A stretch of DNA of 64,000 nucleotides from an uncultured Ilyobacter sp. (GCF_963663625.1 NZ_OY760438.1:792727-856726); one strand, 5' to 3'; shown: positions 36,262-44,759, counted from the stretch's first letter. Made by a program: numbers and translations. The notes: a model not told the origin generated them from the letters alone.

Positions 36262-36310
36262 ATTGCCCCCTATAATATTTCCTCTATTTGTTTATCAATT
36301 AAATACAATC

Positions 36311-37093
36311 TTATCCTATCTTCAGACACCTCATGGAAAGAGAGGAATGATGTATCTCATCAAATAAAAACTCTACCTTTTCGCCTTCATTCTGCATCGC
36401 TGCTATATACAGCAGTGGAAGATAATGCTCATCAGTTGGAAGTGAGAGTTCTGAGCACTCACCTGCTTTTTTATAAGATATGAGTTTTTCATGCTTACCT
36501 GCAATTATCGATTCCGATATATACCTATCAAACTCCACAGCCCACGGATGAGGCTCTGAGTAAGTTTCACGGCCCATCTCTTTCAGGTTATGCACTATAT
36601 TACCGCTTCCTATTACAAGTACTCCCATATCCCTCAAAAAGGAGAGTTTTTTCCCAAGCTCATAATGAGACTTTTCATCTAGACCCGCATCGAGGCTCAG
36701 CTGCAATACGGGAATGTCTGCCTCTGGATAGATATGGGTAAGAACTGCCCAGGAACCGTGATCGAGGCCCCAGTAATCAACTCCTATAACTGTCGTATCT
36801 ACTTCATTTAGAGCCTTAACTATGTAGCTTGAAAGCTCTTTTTTACCTTTGGGGTTGTAAACCACCCTGTAAAGGTCCTCTGGAAAACCATAAAAATCGT
36901 ATATCTGCCTCGGATTATCAGAAGCTGTTATACTGGTCCCCCTTGTCTGCCAGTGTGCTGATATTACCAGTATCGCCTCGGGTTTCTCTATGTTTTCAGA
37001 TATTTTCTTTAGAGATTTTGTAAAACTATTGTCTGATATGGCATTCATTGGATTACCATGTCCTATAAATAAAACGGGTTGTTTTTTACTCAT
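36311..37093 (-). CDS. YgiD/LigB-like extradiol dioxygenase (4,5-DOPA dioxygenase family)
   Basis: 260 residues. FIGHGNPMNAI (~9-19) holds the first metal His. ILVISAHWQTRGT (~41-53), WGLDHGSWAVLTHIYPEADI (~108-127) and VIGSGNIVHNL (~160-170) carry the remaining conserved His/Glu positions of class III extradiol enzymes. Plant and bacterial relatives open the ring of L-DOPA. In an anaerobe an oxygenase is unexpected, so the true reaction is uncertain. It is co-oriented with the EamA transporter. The divergent unit is the 40-residue-repeat protein. Confidence 0.82.
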   Translation of the reverse strand: MSKKQPVLFIGHGNPMNAISDNSFTKSLKKISENIEKPEAILVISAHWQTRGTSITASDNPRQIYDFYGFPEDLYRVVYNPKGKKELSSYIVKALNEVDTTVIGVDYWGLDHGSWAVLTHIYPEADIPVLQLSLDAGLDEKSHYELGKKLSFLRDMGVLVIGSGNIVHNLKEMGRETYSEPHPWAVEFDRYISESIIAGKHEKLISYKKAGECSELSLPTDEHYLPLLYIAAMQNEGEKVEFLFDEIHHSSLSMRCLKIG

Positions 37094-37379
37094 CGTGTAC
37101 CTCCAAACATTGATGTATTAAATTTCTTTTTATATTATATACGATCACCCATTGTTTTACCCAGATAAATTATTTATTTGAAACTAACCCGCACAAACCA
37201 TAAACAAAAAATATAGTTTTTAAATTACGCATATATATTATAAATGTTTTGGTTATATATTATATAATTGCATTTATTTCTAAAACAAGCTATAATCCAT
37301 ATATAAAATAAATTAAAAAATATTTTATCATAATTTTTATGAATTTGATTATTTGTATATAGCTAGCAGGAGGTGGTTA

Positions 37380-37454
37380 ATGTGCAGAATATTACCTCAT
37401 TACCTGGATTTGAAGGACACTCGGAAACATGAGGAGATAATCAAAGTTAAGTAA
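37380..37454 (+). CDS. Possible 24-residue upstream ORF before the repeat-protein gene
   Basis: ATG with a near-ideal AGGAGGTGG ribosome site opens a 24-residue frame beginning MCRILPHYLDLKDTRKHEEI and ending IKVK before TAA. I know no homologue. It sits ahead of three consecutive hairpins and the 112-residue repeat protein, so it could be a leader peptide or a small protein of the same unit. Confidence 0.45.
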   Translation: MCRILPHYLDLKDTRKHEEIIKVK

Positions 37455-37466
37455 ACAAACGGAAAA

Positions 37467-37546
37467 AAGTACTTCGAAAAAGTACTTGCATGATGAAAAG
37501 ACACATCATGCATTTGTAGCGCTGTAACTGTCAACCAACTGGTTGA
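37467..37546 (+). promoter_or_regulatory. Structured leader RNA: three consecutive perfect hairpins
   Basis: Hairpin 1: AAGTACTT-cgaaa-AAGTACTT (37467-37487). Hairpin 2: TGCATGATG-aaaagaca-CATCATGCA (37487-37512). Hairpin 3: TCAACCA-ac-TGGTTGA (37531-37546). They abut one another, have no T run, and end ~15 bases before the AGGAGG of the repeat-protein gene. So they look like a regulatory or stabilising 5' UTR and not a terminator. No known riboswitch consensus was recognised. Confidence 0.6.
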
Positions 37547-37576
37547 TGCTGAAATCGCAAAGTAGGAGGGATTTTT

Positions 37577-37915
37577 ATGAAAAACTTAAACATATTAGAT
37601 AACGAGGCACTTTATAAATATGAAGAATTAATAATGGACACAAACCACTATGTATATGATGGGGGAGAGATGTCAAACAGTTGTGAAGCTGTAGAGGAGA
37701 TCTACACCTTCGAGGAAAAATTAGATGAATTTGAAGTAATGAAGGAACTTATAGAGGATACAAATTATCATGTCTATGACGGTCATGTAGACACTGTAAT
37801 GACTCGCAGTACAGATGAAGAGATATATATATTCCCAAAATCAGAGGTATTCCAAGAGATAAAGGAACTTATAGAGGACACTAACCACTTTGTTTACGAT
37901 GGCGTAGCTGTTTAA
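37577..37915 (+). CDS. Unknown 112-residue protein with three 40-residue repeats
   Basis: ATG follows GTAGGAGGG. The protein consists of repeats with exactly 40-residue spacing (residues 17, 57 and 97): ELIMDTNHYVYDG, ELIEDTNYHVYDG and ELIEDTNHFVYDG. The first two are followed by a looser linker containing EEIY-x-F; the third stops three residues after the motif. It is strongly acidic and has one Cys (36), with no signal peptide or membrane segment. I do not recognise the family. The conserved D-T-N-H-[YF]-V-Y-D-G block suggests either a metal/ligand-binding repeat or a multi-core peptide precursor. No modifying enzyme is obvious next to it. Confidence 0.75.
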   Translation: MKNLNILDNEALYKYEELIMDTNHYVYDGGEMSNSCEAVEEIYTFEEKLDEFEVMKELIEDTNYHVYDGHVDTVMTRSTDEEIYIFPKSEVFQEIKELIEDTNHFVYDGVAV

Positions 37916-37948
37916 TTATAGTATAATGAAAAATAAAATACTTCAAAG

Positions 37949-37982
37949 AAAAATCCCATACTCAATTGGGATTTTTTTATTT
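37949..37982 (+). terminator. Terminator of the repeat-protein unit
   Basis: AATCCCA pairs with TGGGATT, then TTTTTT. Confidence 0.75.
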
Positions 37983-38008
37983 ACATATAGATAGATAAGG
38001 TTTTAATA

Positions 38009-38027
38009 AGTAAATTTATAATTTCTT
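38009..38027. repeat. 19-base direct repeat, copy A (end of glycosylase gene)
   Basis: AGTAAATTTATAATTTCTT, identical to 38328-38346. This copy spans the stop codon region of the C-terminal half of the glycosylase. Confidence 0.8.
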
Positions 38028-38671
38028 GGAAATATTCGGACTGCCATCTATATAAAAACGCCAAAATTTCTCCTTATATTCTTCTGCATATTCTATCCCT
38101 ATTCTTTTGCATGCGACTACACTAAAATTTTTCCCCTTTGAAATAAGGCTGTTATCCATTAGAATTTCTTCTGTGGTTTCACTTAAATACTTCCCGTCAT
38201 CTTCTATCCAAAGATTTTCGCTTTCAGTGAGGTCAATTCCATTTTCATCTTTTGTTATATTCAAAGCCTGGCAAAGTTTTCCAGGACCGTTGGTCAGGCC
38301 TTTTTCTTTTTTTCTGTTCTTTTTCATAGTAAATTTATAATTTCTTCTATACCCTCTAAGGGATCTAAGGCCCTTATGAGGACAGCCTCAGGTATTCCCT
38401 GTTTCCCTGTAACTACATTAAGACAATTGTACATACCGTAGATTAGGTAGACATAAGAAAATCCCCCTTCCCTGAACATCACCTCTGTTCTATTGGTTTT
38501 TCTGTTATTGTATCCGTGGGATGCCTTGTCATGAGGCCCAAGATATGCCTCTACTTCAACTATTCGCCCCTTGTAGATAATCTCCCCTTCTTTTCGGTAC
38601 AGAACCTTCCCAAGAAGTTCCTTCGCCACTATGAGGCCATCCCTTTGATAAAATTCTTTTTTTATTTTCAT
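38016..38671 (-). pseudogene. 3-methyladenine DNA glycosylase (MPG/AAG type), split by a frameshift
   Basis: The N-terminal half (38671-38324, 115 codons) carries [40 protein letters not shown] and [17 protein letters not shown], ending at a premature TGA after [10 protein letters not shown]. The C-terminal half (38327-38016) continues in another frame with NRKKEKGLTNGPGKLCQALN. Together they make one full-length alkyladenine glycosylase, the base-excision repair enzyme with catalytic Glu in VEVEAY. The break coincides with a copy of the 19-base sequence that also ends the gene. The TGA and the ATG of the second half overlap as ATGA, so coupled translation of two halves is conceivable. Confidence 0.8.
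38328..38346. repeat. 19-base direct repeat, copy B (at the glycosylase frameshift)
   Basis: AGTAAATTTATAATTTCTT, identical to 38009-38027. It lies exactly where the glycosylase reading frame breaks, adding ~11 extra bases relative to the expected coding sequence. Confidence 0.8.
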
Positions 38672-38931
38672 TTCCCCTCCACCCTGTTTTTTAAATTTAT
38701 TTTATCTCTCTAGATATTTATTTTCAACAAAAAAAATTCAAAAGAGCAGCTGCTCATCTTCCGCCTATTGATATATTTTTAATAATATACTTCCCCTTGA
38801 AAAAGATCCAGTTAAACGATTTTAGGAAAATACAAAAAAGGAATGACGAATTATCACCCCTTAATCATTTTACTAATTTTAGAAATTACCCAAACTTTAA
38901 ACATAAAAGCTTAAAATTTGTCAGTAAAGAT

Positions 38932-39495
38932 TTATTTATTTACTCTCTCTAGGTACTCACCGTTTCTTGTGTCAATTCTGATGAGGTCTCCGATGTTTAC
39001 AAATAGTGGCACGCTTAATTCATATCCAGTCTCTATTGTAGCTGGCTTCAGTACCTTTCCAGTAGTATCTCCTCTTAATCCTGGCTCTGTATAAGTAACT
39101 TCTCTCTCTACAGAGTTAGGAAGCTCAACACCTACAGGTCTCTCTTCGTATAGTAGGATGTCTATAAACATCTCTTCCTTTAGGTAGTTAATTGCGTCTC
39201 CCAGATCATCAGCTGTAAGAGCGATCTGCTCAAAAGTTTCCTGATCCATAAAGTTGTAGTCTCCTCCAACTTCATATAGAAACTGCATCGTCTTTTTGTC
39301 AAGTCTGATATCGTCAAGCTTGTCAGATGCCTTCATAACTTCTTCTTTTACTTGCCCTGTGATAAGGTTCTTCATTTTGAACTTTACAACTGCAGAGTTT
39401 CTTCCTGATTTGTTATAAGTAGCTTTTTGAATGATAAATACTTCTTCACCTATTTTGATGATATTTCCAGATGAAATTTCTTGTGCTGTTTTCAA
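38932..39495 (-). CDS. efp: Elongation factor P
   Basis: 187 residues, three OB-like domains, ending with the conserved GDLIRIDTRNGEYLERV. It relieves ribosome stalling at polyproline. The modification loop reads YNKSGRNSAVVK with Arg at position 32, as in EF-P proteins that are rhamnosylated, and not Lys as in the beta-lysylated type. The EarP-like gene upstream on the same strand fits this. ATG follows a clear GGAGG. Confidence 0.95.
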   Translation of the reverse strand: MKTAQEISSGNIIKIGEEVFIIQKATYNKSGRNSAVVKFKMKNLITGQVKEEVMKASDKLDDIRLDKKTMQFLYEVGGDYNFMDQETFEQIALTADDLGDAINYLKEEMFIDILLYEERPVGVELPNSVEREVTYTEPGLRGDTTGKVLKPATIETGYELSVPLFVNIGDLIRIDTRNGEYLERVNK

Positions 39496-39623
39496 TGTTA
39501 CATCCTCCTAATTCCTTTTTTCTATATTGTATCACAGTCTTAAAAGATTGGCAAAGTGATTATTTTGTTTTAAAAAAACCAGTGATAACAACCCTTTAAA
39601 GAGTAGAATTTCTGATTCTAAAA

Positions 39624-40778
39624 CTAGTTTTCAGAAAGCTTTTCTCTCAAGAAATGCAATAGTTTACTGGCTAGGTTTCCGTTTCTTCTCACGTAATTCG
39701 ATACCCGTTCAAAGGCCACACTTTCCCTCTCAAAATCTGTGAAAAACCCGACGAAATTTTCCTCTTCCAAATTATAATGATTTTCAGTTCTGGAGTTGTA
39801 ATTATAAGTTATTTCTGAATATTTCTCATAAATATCTTCAGGTATTTTTCCTTTTAAAAAAGAGAGAAAACCCGCCACTTTGTTTAAGTGCTCCTTTTCT
39901 TCCTGGCAATAAGAATGCCAGAGAAAGGGTTTCCCAGAGACTATGGATCTAGAAAAACTTTCCTCTCCTCTGACAAGATTAAAATCTGAATTATATAAAA
40001 TTTTATCATAAATATCCTGCTCCACATAATCCATGAATACTATTTCTATATTTTTTAAATTTTTTAGGTTTTTCGTGATCAAAATTCCATTTTTACTCAT
40101 CTCACCGAAAACCATAAGGATCGTTTTTTTCCCTGTTTTTTCAAGAGTATCTAAAAAATTCTGAAAGTTATATTCATAGGAAAAGACTGTTCCTATAAAA
40201 CTGTTCTTTTCTACAGACAGACGCGAATCATATGAAAAAACTTTTTCTGAATGGTCTGATATTATTTCATTGAAAAAAGCTTCCCTCTCCTCTACAGCAT
40301 TATGTTCATCTATGATGAGGCCCCCGCTCCAGTTTTCAAAGCCAGGCATATAAAAATATTTTTTCACATTTTTTACATTTATATATGAGCTTTGAAGGTG
40401 GTAATCCTTTGCCCATTCTTCTCCAGTTAGATACTCTATATTAATGACTATCTTAACCTCTCCTGGTGCACCCTCTAAGTACACTTTTGGAATTTCACAT
40501 CCGTAAGCCTCTATAACCACTTCTGCCCTTCTAGCCTCGATATAGTCCTTTCCACTCATCTTTGTCATGTCATAGTAGACAATATTTTCTATCTCCTGTA
40601 TTTTTTTATCCACAGAAATTCTCTTGTTTATCTTGGAAAAGGTTTCCAGATCATTTAAAAAAACTCTTACCTCGAGTCCATCTCCTTTTCTTTTTAATTC
40701 TTTAGCCAGTCTATATACGAAACCTATATCTCCAAAATTATCTATGATGTCACAGAATATATCTATCCTATTAAGCAT
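39624..40778 (-). CDS. earP: EF-P arginine 32 rhamnosyltransferase
   Basis: 384 residues of the DUF2331/EarP family, a GT-B glycosyltransferase. The N-terminal DIFCDIIDNFGDIGFVYRLA carries Asp13 and Asp17 at the positions known to be catalytic in characterised EarP. Near the C-terminus DFNLVRGEESFSRSIVSGKP (~259-278) is the nucleotide-sugar site with the conserved Glu. It transfers rhamnose from dTDP-rhamnose to Arg32 of EF-P, whose gene lies 128 bases downstream. dTDP-rhamnose synthesis genes are not in the window. Confidence 0.9.
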   Translation of the reverse strand: MLNRIDIFCDIIDNFGDIGFVYRLAKELKRKGDGLEVRVFLNDLETFSKINKRISVDKKIQEIENIVYYDMTKMSGKDYIEARRAEVVIEAYGCEIPKVYLEGAPGEVKIVINIEYLTGEEWAKDYHLQSSYINVKNVKKYFYMPGFENWSGGLIIDEHNAVEEREAFFNEIISDHSEKVFSYDSRLSVEKNSFIGTVFSYEYNFQNFLDTLEKTGKKTILMVFGEMSKNGILITKNLKNLKNIEIVFMDYVEQDIYDKILYNSDFNLVRGEESFSRSIVSGKPFLWHSYCQEEKEHLNKVAGFLSFLKGKIPEDIYEKYSEITYNYNSRTENHYNLEEENFVGFFTDFERESVAFERVSNYVRRNGNLASKLLHFLREKLSEN

Positions 40779-40844
40779 TTATTATCTCCCTGAATTTTAT
40801 TTTTTCTGAAAACATTATAACCTAAATTTTTGTATTTGGATATT

Positions 40845-41010
40845 TACAAACAGAAAAAAAGCCTTTTTTTAAAACAGTTCCCTTGTGTATATTTTTTTAC
40901 CATTATCTTCTCGTGGTTAAAAGCACATAACTATTTTCGAATATTTCTGTCTATAAATTTTCTGAAATATAATTCTTCACAACAATTTCCTGTATTTTTT
41001 CAATCCTTAT
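40845..41010 (-). pseudogene. Decayed second copy of the dehydratase-reactivase small subunit (dhaG-like)
   Basis: On the minus strand the sequence gives QEIVVKNYISENL, EIFENSYVLLTTRR and WKKYTQGNCFK in broken frames. These line up with QEVVKGNYVSGTLEV, ISENGDALLTTRKY and KKYIQKANVFEGK of the intact dhaG 1.8 kb away. DNA similarity is also visible (for example GTATATTTTTTT near 40888 against 42658, then CTGAAATATAATT). Several stops and indels are present. It lies immediately outside the left IS remnant. Confidence 0.65.
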
Positions 41011-41048
41011 TTTATTGGATTTAGAATATTTGATTACAGTATAAATGC

Positions 41049-41683
41049 TGGGCAATCTATTTTCGTTTGATATGATAAATGTTAAATAGAAAATAGTAGG
41101 TCTACATGGCATTAGAAAAATATAGTAGTGAAATTAAAGAAACAATGGTTAGATTTTACAATGGGAGAAAAGGTAAGAAGGTTAAGGACTCAGCATATAG
41201 AATATGGTATAGCAGAATCAACAGTTAATCACCGGGTTTTAGGCTTGCCTAAAAAAGAAAATAATAAAGAAAACTAAAGAGTCTTCTAATTCAGAAGTTG
41301 AAGAAATGAAAAAAGAGATTGCAAGGCTCAAAGAAGAGAATGATATATTAAAAAAGGCTATGACCATATTCGCCAAAAGCTAAGTAAAGATAATTGCCAG
41401 ACACTGATCACCACACTTTCTAAAGTACACCCTATTTGCAAACTGACAAAAATTTTAAAGATTCCTAAAAGAGTACGTACTACCATAGAATATCAAGCGC
41501 AGAGAATCCTAATAAACTAAAGAGGGAAGATCTGAAGCTCAAAATCTGAGGAGATGAAGTTATTTTACTCAAAAAAGGAAATCCCTACGATTTGGTACAA
41601 TAACAGGAGAATCCAAAAATACTAAATTTGAAATCTCCTAAAAAGTACCTAGAAATAGCGTAAAAAACGAAAAAATTTGTCCA
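41049..41683 (+). mobile_element. IS3-family insertion sequence, heavily decayed copy
   Basis: It aligns along its length with the better copy at 51557-52406: the left end TGGGCAATCTATTTTCGTTT, the orfA region (KEEN-like coiled coil DNA at 41305-41380), the junction sequence CCAGACACTGATCACCAC, and the right end ACGAAAAAATTTGTCCA. The ends are imperfect inverted repeats. Frameshifts, stops and a large internal deletion of orfB leave no intact ORF. It has the same orientation as the right copy, with the glycerol module between. Confidence 0.8.
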
Positions 41684-41704
41684 ATAACTTGATGTAATAT
41701 CAGT

Positions 41705-41724
41705 TAGGTTGACTACTATATTGA
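41705..41724. repeat. 20-base repeat, copy A (end of a second IS3-type element)
   Basis: TAGGTTGACTACTATATTGA. The identical sequence occurs in inverse orientation at 52518-52537, where it covers the stop codon of a transposase C-terminal remnant. It is therefore probably the 3' end of another IS. Confidence 0.65.
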
Positions 41725-41738
41725 AAGAAGACCAAACA

Positions 41739-42458
41739 TTAACTCCAAACTTTTAGACAAAATTTAAACATTTGAGCCCCTATAACTCCCCCAAAAATAG
41801 GAGCCACCACTGGAATCCACGCATAACCCCAATCAGAATCTCTCTTTGCATTTACAGGAAGAAGTGCATGGGCTATTCTCGGGCCTAAATCCCTGGCAGG
41901 ATTTATAGCATAGCCTGTCGGCCCACCAATGCTCAACCCTATTGACCAAACTAAAATACCTACAAGAAGTGCCGCCATAGGTCCTACATTATTATTGCTG
42001 TTTGTTATCCCCATTACCCCTATAACAAGAACTGCGGTACCTATGGTTTCTGTCACAATATTCCACTTAGATCCGCTTATGGCAGGCCCTGTGGAAAAAG
42101 TTGCAAGTATTCCGTCAGCATCATCAGTCTCATCATAGTGCTGTTTATAGGAAAGATACACAAGGACAGCTCCTGCAAATCCTCCTGCAACTTGTGACAC
42201 TATGTAGCCTGGAACAAGGGACCAGTCAAAAGCACCTATAGATGCTAATGCGACAGTCACTGCTGGGTTTATATGAGCTCCGCTTACCCATCCAGTCACG
42301 TATACTGACACAGTAACACCGAATCCCCATCCTGCTGTGATTGCTATCCATCCCCCGCCATTACCCTTACTTTTATTCAGCACTACATTTGCTACAACTC
42401 CGTTTCCTAGAAGTACCAGTATCATCGTCCCAATAAACTCTGCTAAATAAATTCCCAT
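41739..42458 (-). CDS. glpF: Glycerol facilitator (aquaglyceroporin)
   Basis: 239 residues, six membrane helices and two half-helices with SGAHINPAVTVALA (~59-72) and GYAINPARDLGPRIAHALLP (~181-200). The second box, NPARD followed by LGPR, is the GlpF-type signature that distinguishes glycerol channels from water-only aquaporins. It lets glycerol diffuse in for the dehydratase encoded upstream. A terminator-like hairpin separates it from dhaG, so it is either a read-through gene or has its own promoter. The left IS remnant is next to its 3' end. Confidence 0.93.
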   Translation of the reverse strand: MGIYLAEFIGTMILVLLGNGVVANVVLNKSKGNGGGWIAITAGWGFGVTVSVYVTGWVSGAHINPAVTVALASIGAFDWSLVPGYIVSQVAGGFAGAVLVYLSYKQHYDETDDADGILATFSTGPAISGSKWNIVTETIGTAVLVIGVMGITNSNNNVGPMAALLVGILVWSIGLSIGGPTGYAINPARDLGPRIAHALLPVNAKRDSDWGYAWIPVVAPIFGGVIGAQMFKFCLKVWS

Positions 42459-42501
42459 TTCAACCTCCTAATAATCTTTTATTGTTTAAATTTTTCCAAA
42501 T

Positions 42502-42552
42502 AAAAACTACACAAGAATAAGTATTTTACTATACCTTTTATGTGTAGTTTTT
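42502..42552. terminator. Hairpin between dhaG and glpF
   Basis: AAAAACTACACA pairs perfectly with TGTGTAGTTTTT across a 27-base loop. It may end the dehydratase transcript or attenuate glpF. Confidence 0.6.
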
Positions 42553-42568
42553 ATTGACACTATAATTC

Positions 42569-42892
42569 TTATCTAAGTGGTAGACCCTTTACAAGTCTGG
42601 CTCCGTTACTTCCCAAATCCCTCAGTTTTTCTTTTCCCTCAAAAACATTTGCCTTTTGTATATATTTTTTATCATATTTTCTGGTGGTCAAAAGAGCATC
42701 TCCGTTTTCAGATATCCCAATTCCGACTTCTAAAGTTCCCGAAACATAATTTCCCTTGACCACTTCCTGTGAAGGAACAAATTTCAGAAAATAGGGAAGT
42801 CCTTCCTCCTCTATACCCCACAAAATTTCATTTATACATTCTCTATCGATACTTTCAGAGCAACATATATTTATACTAGGTCTTGTATACAT
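42569..42892 (-). CDS. dhaG: Glycerol/diol dehydratase reactivase, small subunit
   Basis: 107 residues of the DhaG/DdrB/PduH family: PSINICCSESIDRECINEIL at the N-terminus, ISENGDALLTTRKYD (~60-74) and the C-terminal RDLGSNGARLVKGLPLR. With DhaF it removes damaged cobalamin from inactivated dehydratase in an ATP-dependent exchange. It overlaps dhaF by 17 bases and starts at ATG after GGAGGTGG. A decayed paralogue lies at ~40.9 kb. Confidence 0.9.
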   Translation of the reverse strand: MYTRPSINICCSESIDRECINEILWGIEEEGLPYFLKFVPSQEVVKGNYVSGTLEVGIGISENGDALLTTRKYDKKYIQKANVFEGKEKLRDLGSNGARLVKGLPLR

Positions 42893-44759
42893 CGGCCACC
42901 TCCATTATTGGTCTTTCGTCAGGATGATAGATTCTACAGTTAGTATCGCTACATTCTACTCCCATGACAAGTCCAGTTGCAACGGCATTTCTCGGTCCCT
43001 CTGTACCTCTTATATTTCCACAACCTGCAACTATTCCATATTCAGAAAGTGATTCTGTTATCATCTGGGATATTTCAAAATCCAGTGCAGACCCTCCAAC
43101 TATTACTACAAATTCAAAATCTCTTATGTTTTTAGTGTGGGAGACTTTTTTTAGTGACCTTATTACATTTGTTACAAAGACCTTTTTCTTTGCGGCTCTT
43201 CTGACTGTTTTTATTTTCTCCAACGGAATATCAAGTTCCAGTGGAATAAGCTCCCCTTCTTTTATGAGGACGTTTTTTGCAAATACCTTTGGGGAAAGGG
43301 AATTTGCGAAGAATTGAACACTTCCGTCTTCATGCCTTATAAAAAATAAAGACTCTACCTTTGCCAAAGGATATTTTTTAATATCTTCAGCCAAATTAAA
43401 ATCTTCTATTCCCAACTCCTTTTGTATAAGAAGTGTGGTCATATTACCGGCTCCAGCCAAGTGAACCAGCTCCTGGTTACCATATCTATCAATAGAACAT
43501 GCATCGGTGGATCCAGCCCCTATATCCACTATCACCAAAGGTGTCCCTGTACCAGGCGTGGTGAGAGCACCTCTTATGGCCATATCCGCCTCTACCCCCC
43601 CTACTTCTACTCTTACTCCTAGCTCTCTTTCTATCTCATCAGCCACATCAGACATCTGATTTTTACAGGTATTTACCATGGCAGCTATCCCTACTGCATT
43701 TTCAAACATAAACTCTTCTGCGACTCCACCTTTTATCTTCTGTGGGACCTGGGTGTCCACAGCCAATATATCCCTTATCTTTATATTGTGTATCTCTTCG
43801 TTGGTAAAATTAGCCATGACACTTTTTACCTTTTGCAGCATACCCCCTACGTTTGTCCCGTACTCTCCATTTATATCCACGACGTGATCTATACTGCTCA
43901 GAGTCTTCATTATTTTCCCGGAGCCTTCCTCTATACTAACGCTTTTGGATTTAGAATTTCCATCAAACTGGATCTTTCCTGCAGGAATAACCTTTTCCTT
44001 GACATCTCCATGGGGAGTTTTTATAACCACACCTGATCTGTTTCCTATCAGGGCTTTAGAGATCGGCACTATTTTCTTTGTCTCTTCTGAAGTCAGAGAA
44101 AATATTGTAGCTATTCCGTAGGGGTTTGAGATAGCCTCTATTATCTTTCCCTTAGGGGCCACTTCTACAGCAGCCTTCATCCCAAGGGGAACTTTTCCCA
44201 CAAAATTAACCTCGTCAACTATCGGAATCTTATTTGTAAGTCTGTTGTTTATAAGGACTCCGTCATCTTTTTGAATGATGGCCCCCTTTATTCTACACCC
44301 TTTTTCAACTGCTTCATTCATCTTGTAGGCCGCTTCTAAAAAACTGTATTTTTTTTCTATTATTACTATATAATCTTTGTCCATCTGGAAGTTTTCAAGA
44401 TCTCGGAATAGGATTGTTTCCCCTATCCCAAGACCTAATCCTCCTGGAGTCGAAGGATTATGTCCGATCATAGTAGATTCTGTAATTATTGTCTCTGTTA
44501 TAGTCTCCATAGAAACGTCCCCTATAACAGGAGTAGCCTCATTTATCCTTATTAGGGATAAATCCCCCCTTTCAAGGCCTGCTTTTTTTAAAGCCTCATT
44601 TATGGCTCTTTTTATTCCTAGGACATTCTCCTTGGTTCCTTTTAAACCAGTGGTCTCATGTAAACCACTAGACAAAAATTCATAATTATTATTTTCCACC
44701 TTGGCTAAAGCTACTTCTGTTGTAGCATTTCCAATATCTACTCCTACTACGACTTTCAT
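42876..44759 (-). CDS. dhaF: Glycerol/diol dehydratase reactivase, large subunit
   Basis: 627 residues with an actin-like ATPase start VVVGVDIGNATTEVALA, then VDIGAGSTDACSID (~407-420) and the phosphate loop region VVIVGGSALDFEISQMITE. It matches DhaF/DdrA/PduG in length. It acts as a molecular chaperone that swaps inactive cobalamin out of the dehydratase. A TTG four codons upstream is possible, but the ATG at 44759 gives the usual start. It lies 18 bases after the small dehydratase gene. Confidence 0.93.
   Translation of the reverse strand: MKVVVGVDIGNATTEVALAKVENNNYEFLSSGLHETTGLKGTKENVLGIKRAINEALKKAGLERGDLSLIRINEATPVIGDVSMETITETIITESTMIGHNPSTPGGLGLGIGETILFRDLENFQMDKDYIVIIEKKYSFLEAAYKMNEAVEKGCRIKGAIIQKDDGVLINNRLTNKIPIVDEVNFVGKVPLGMKAAVEVAPKGKIIEAISNPYGIATIFSLTSEETKKIVPISKALIGNRSGVVIKTPHGDVKEKVIPAGKIQFDGNSKSKSVSIEEGSGKIMKTLSSIDHVVDINGEYGTNVGGMLQKVKSVMANFTNEEIHNIKIRDILAVDTQVPQKIKGGVAEEFMFENAVGIAAMVNTCKNQMSDVADEIERELGVRVEVGGVEADMAIRGALTTPGTGTPLVIVDIGAGSTDACSIDRYGNQELVHLAGAGNMTTLLIQKELGIEDFNLAEDIKKYPLAKVESLFFIRHEDGSVQFFANSLSPKVFAKNVLIKEGELIPLELDIPLEKIKTVRRAAKKKVFVTNVIRSLKKVSHTKNIRDFEFVVIVGGSALDFEISQMITESLSEYGIVAGCGNIRGTEGPRNAVATGLVMGVECSDTNCRIYHPDERPIMEVADVYKT

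Noticed and set aside
37487..37512. The 9-pair TGCATGATG hairpin as an intrinsic terminator
   Set aside because: No T run follows it, and the repeat-protein ribosome site lies close downstream.
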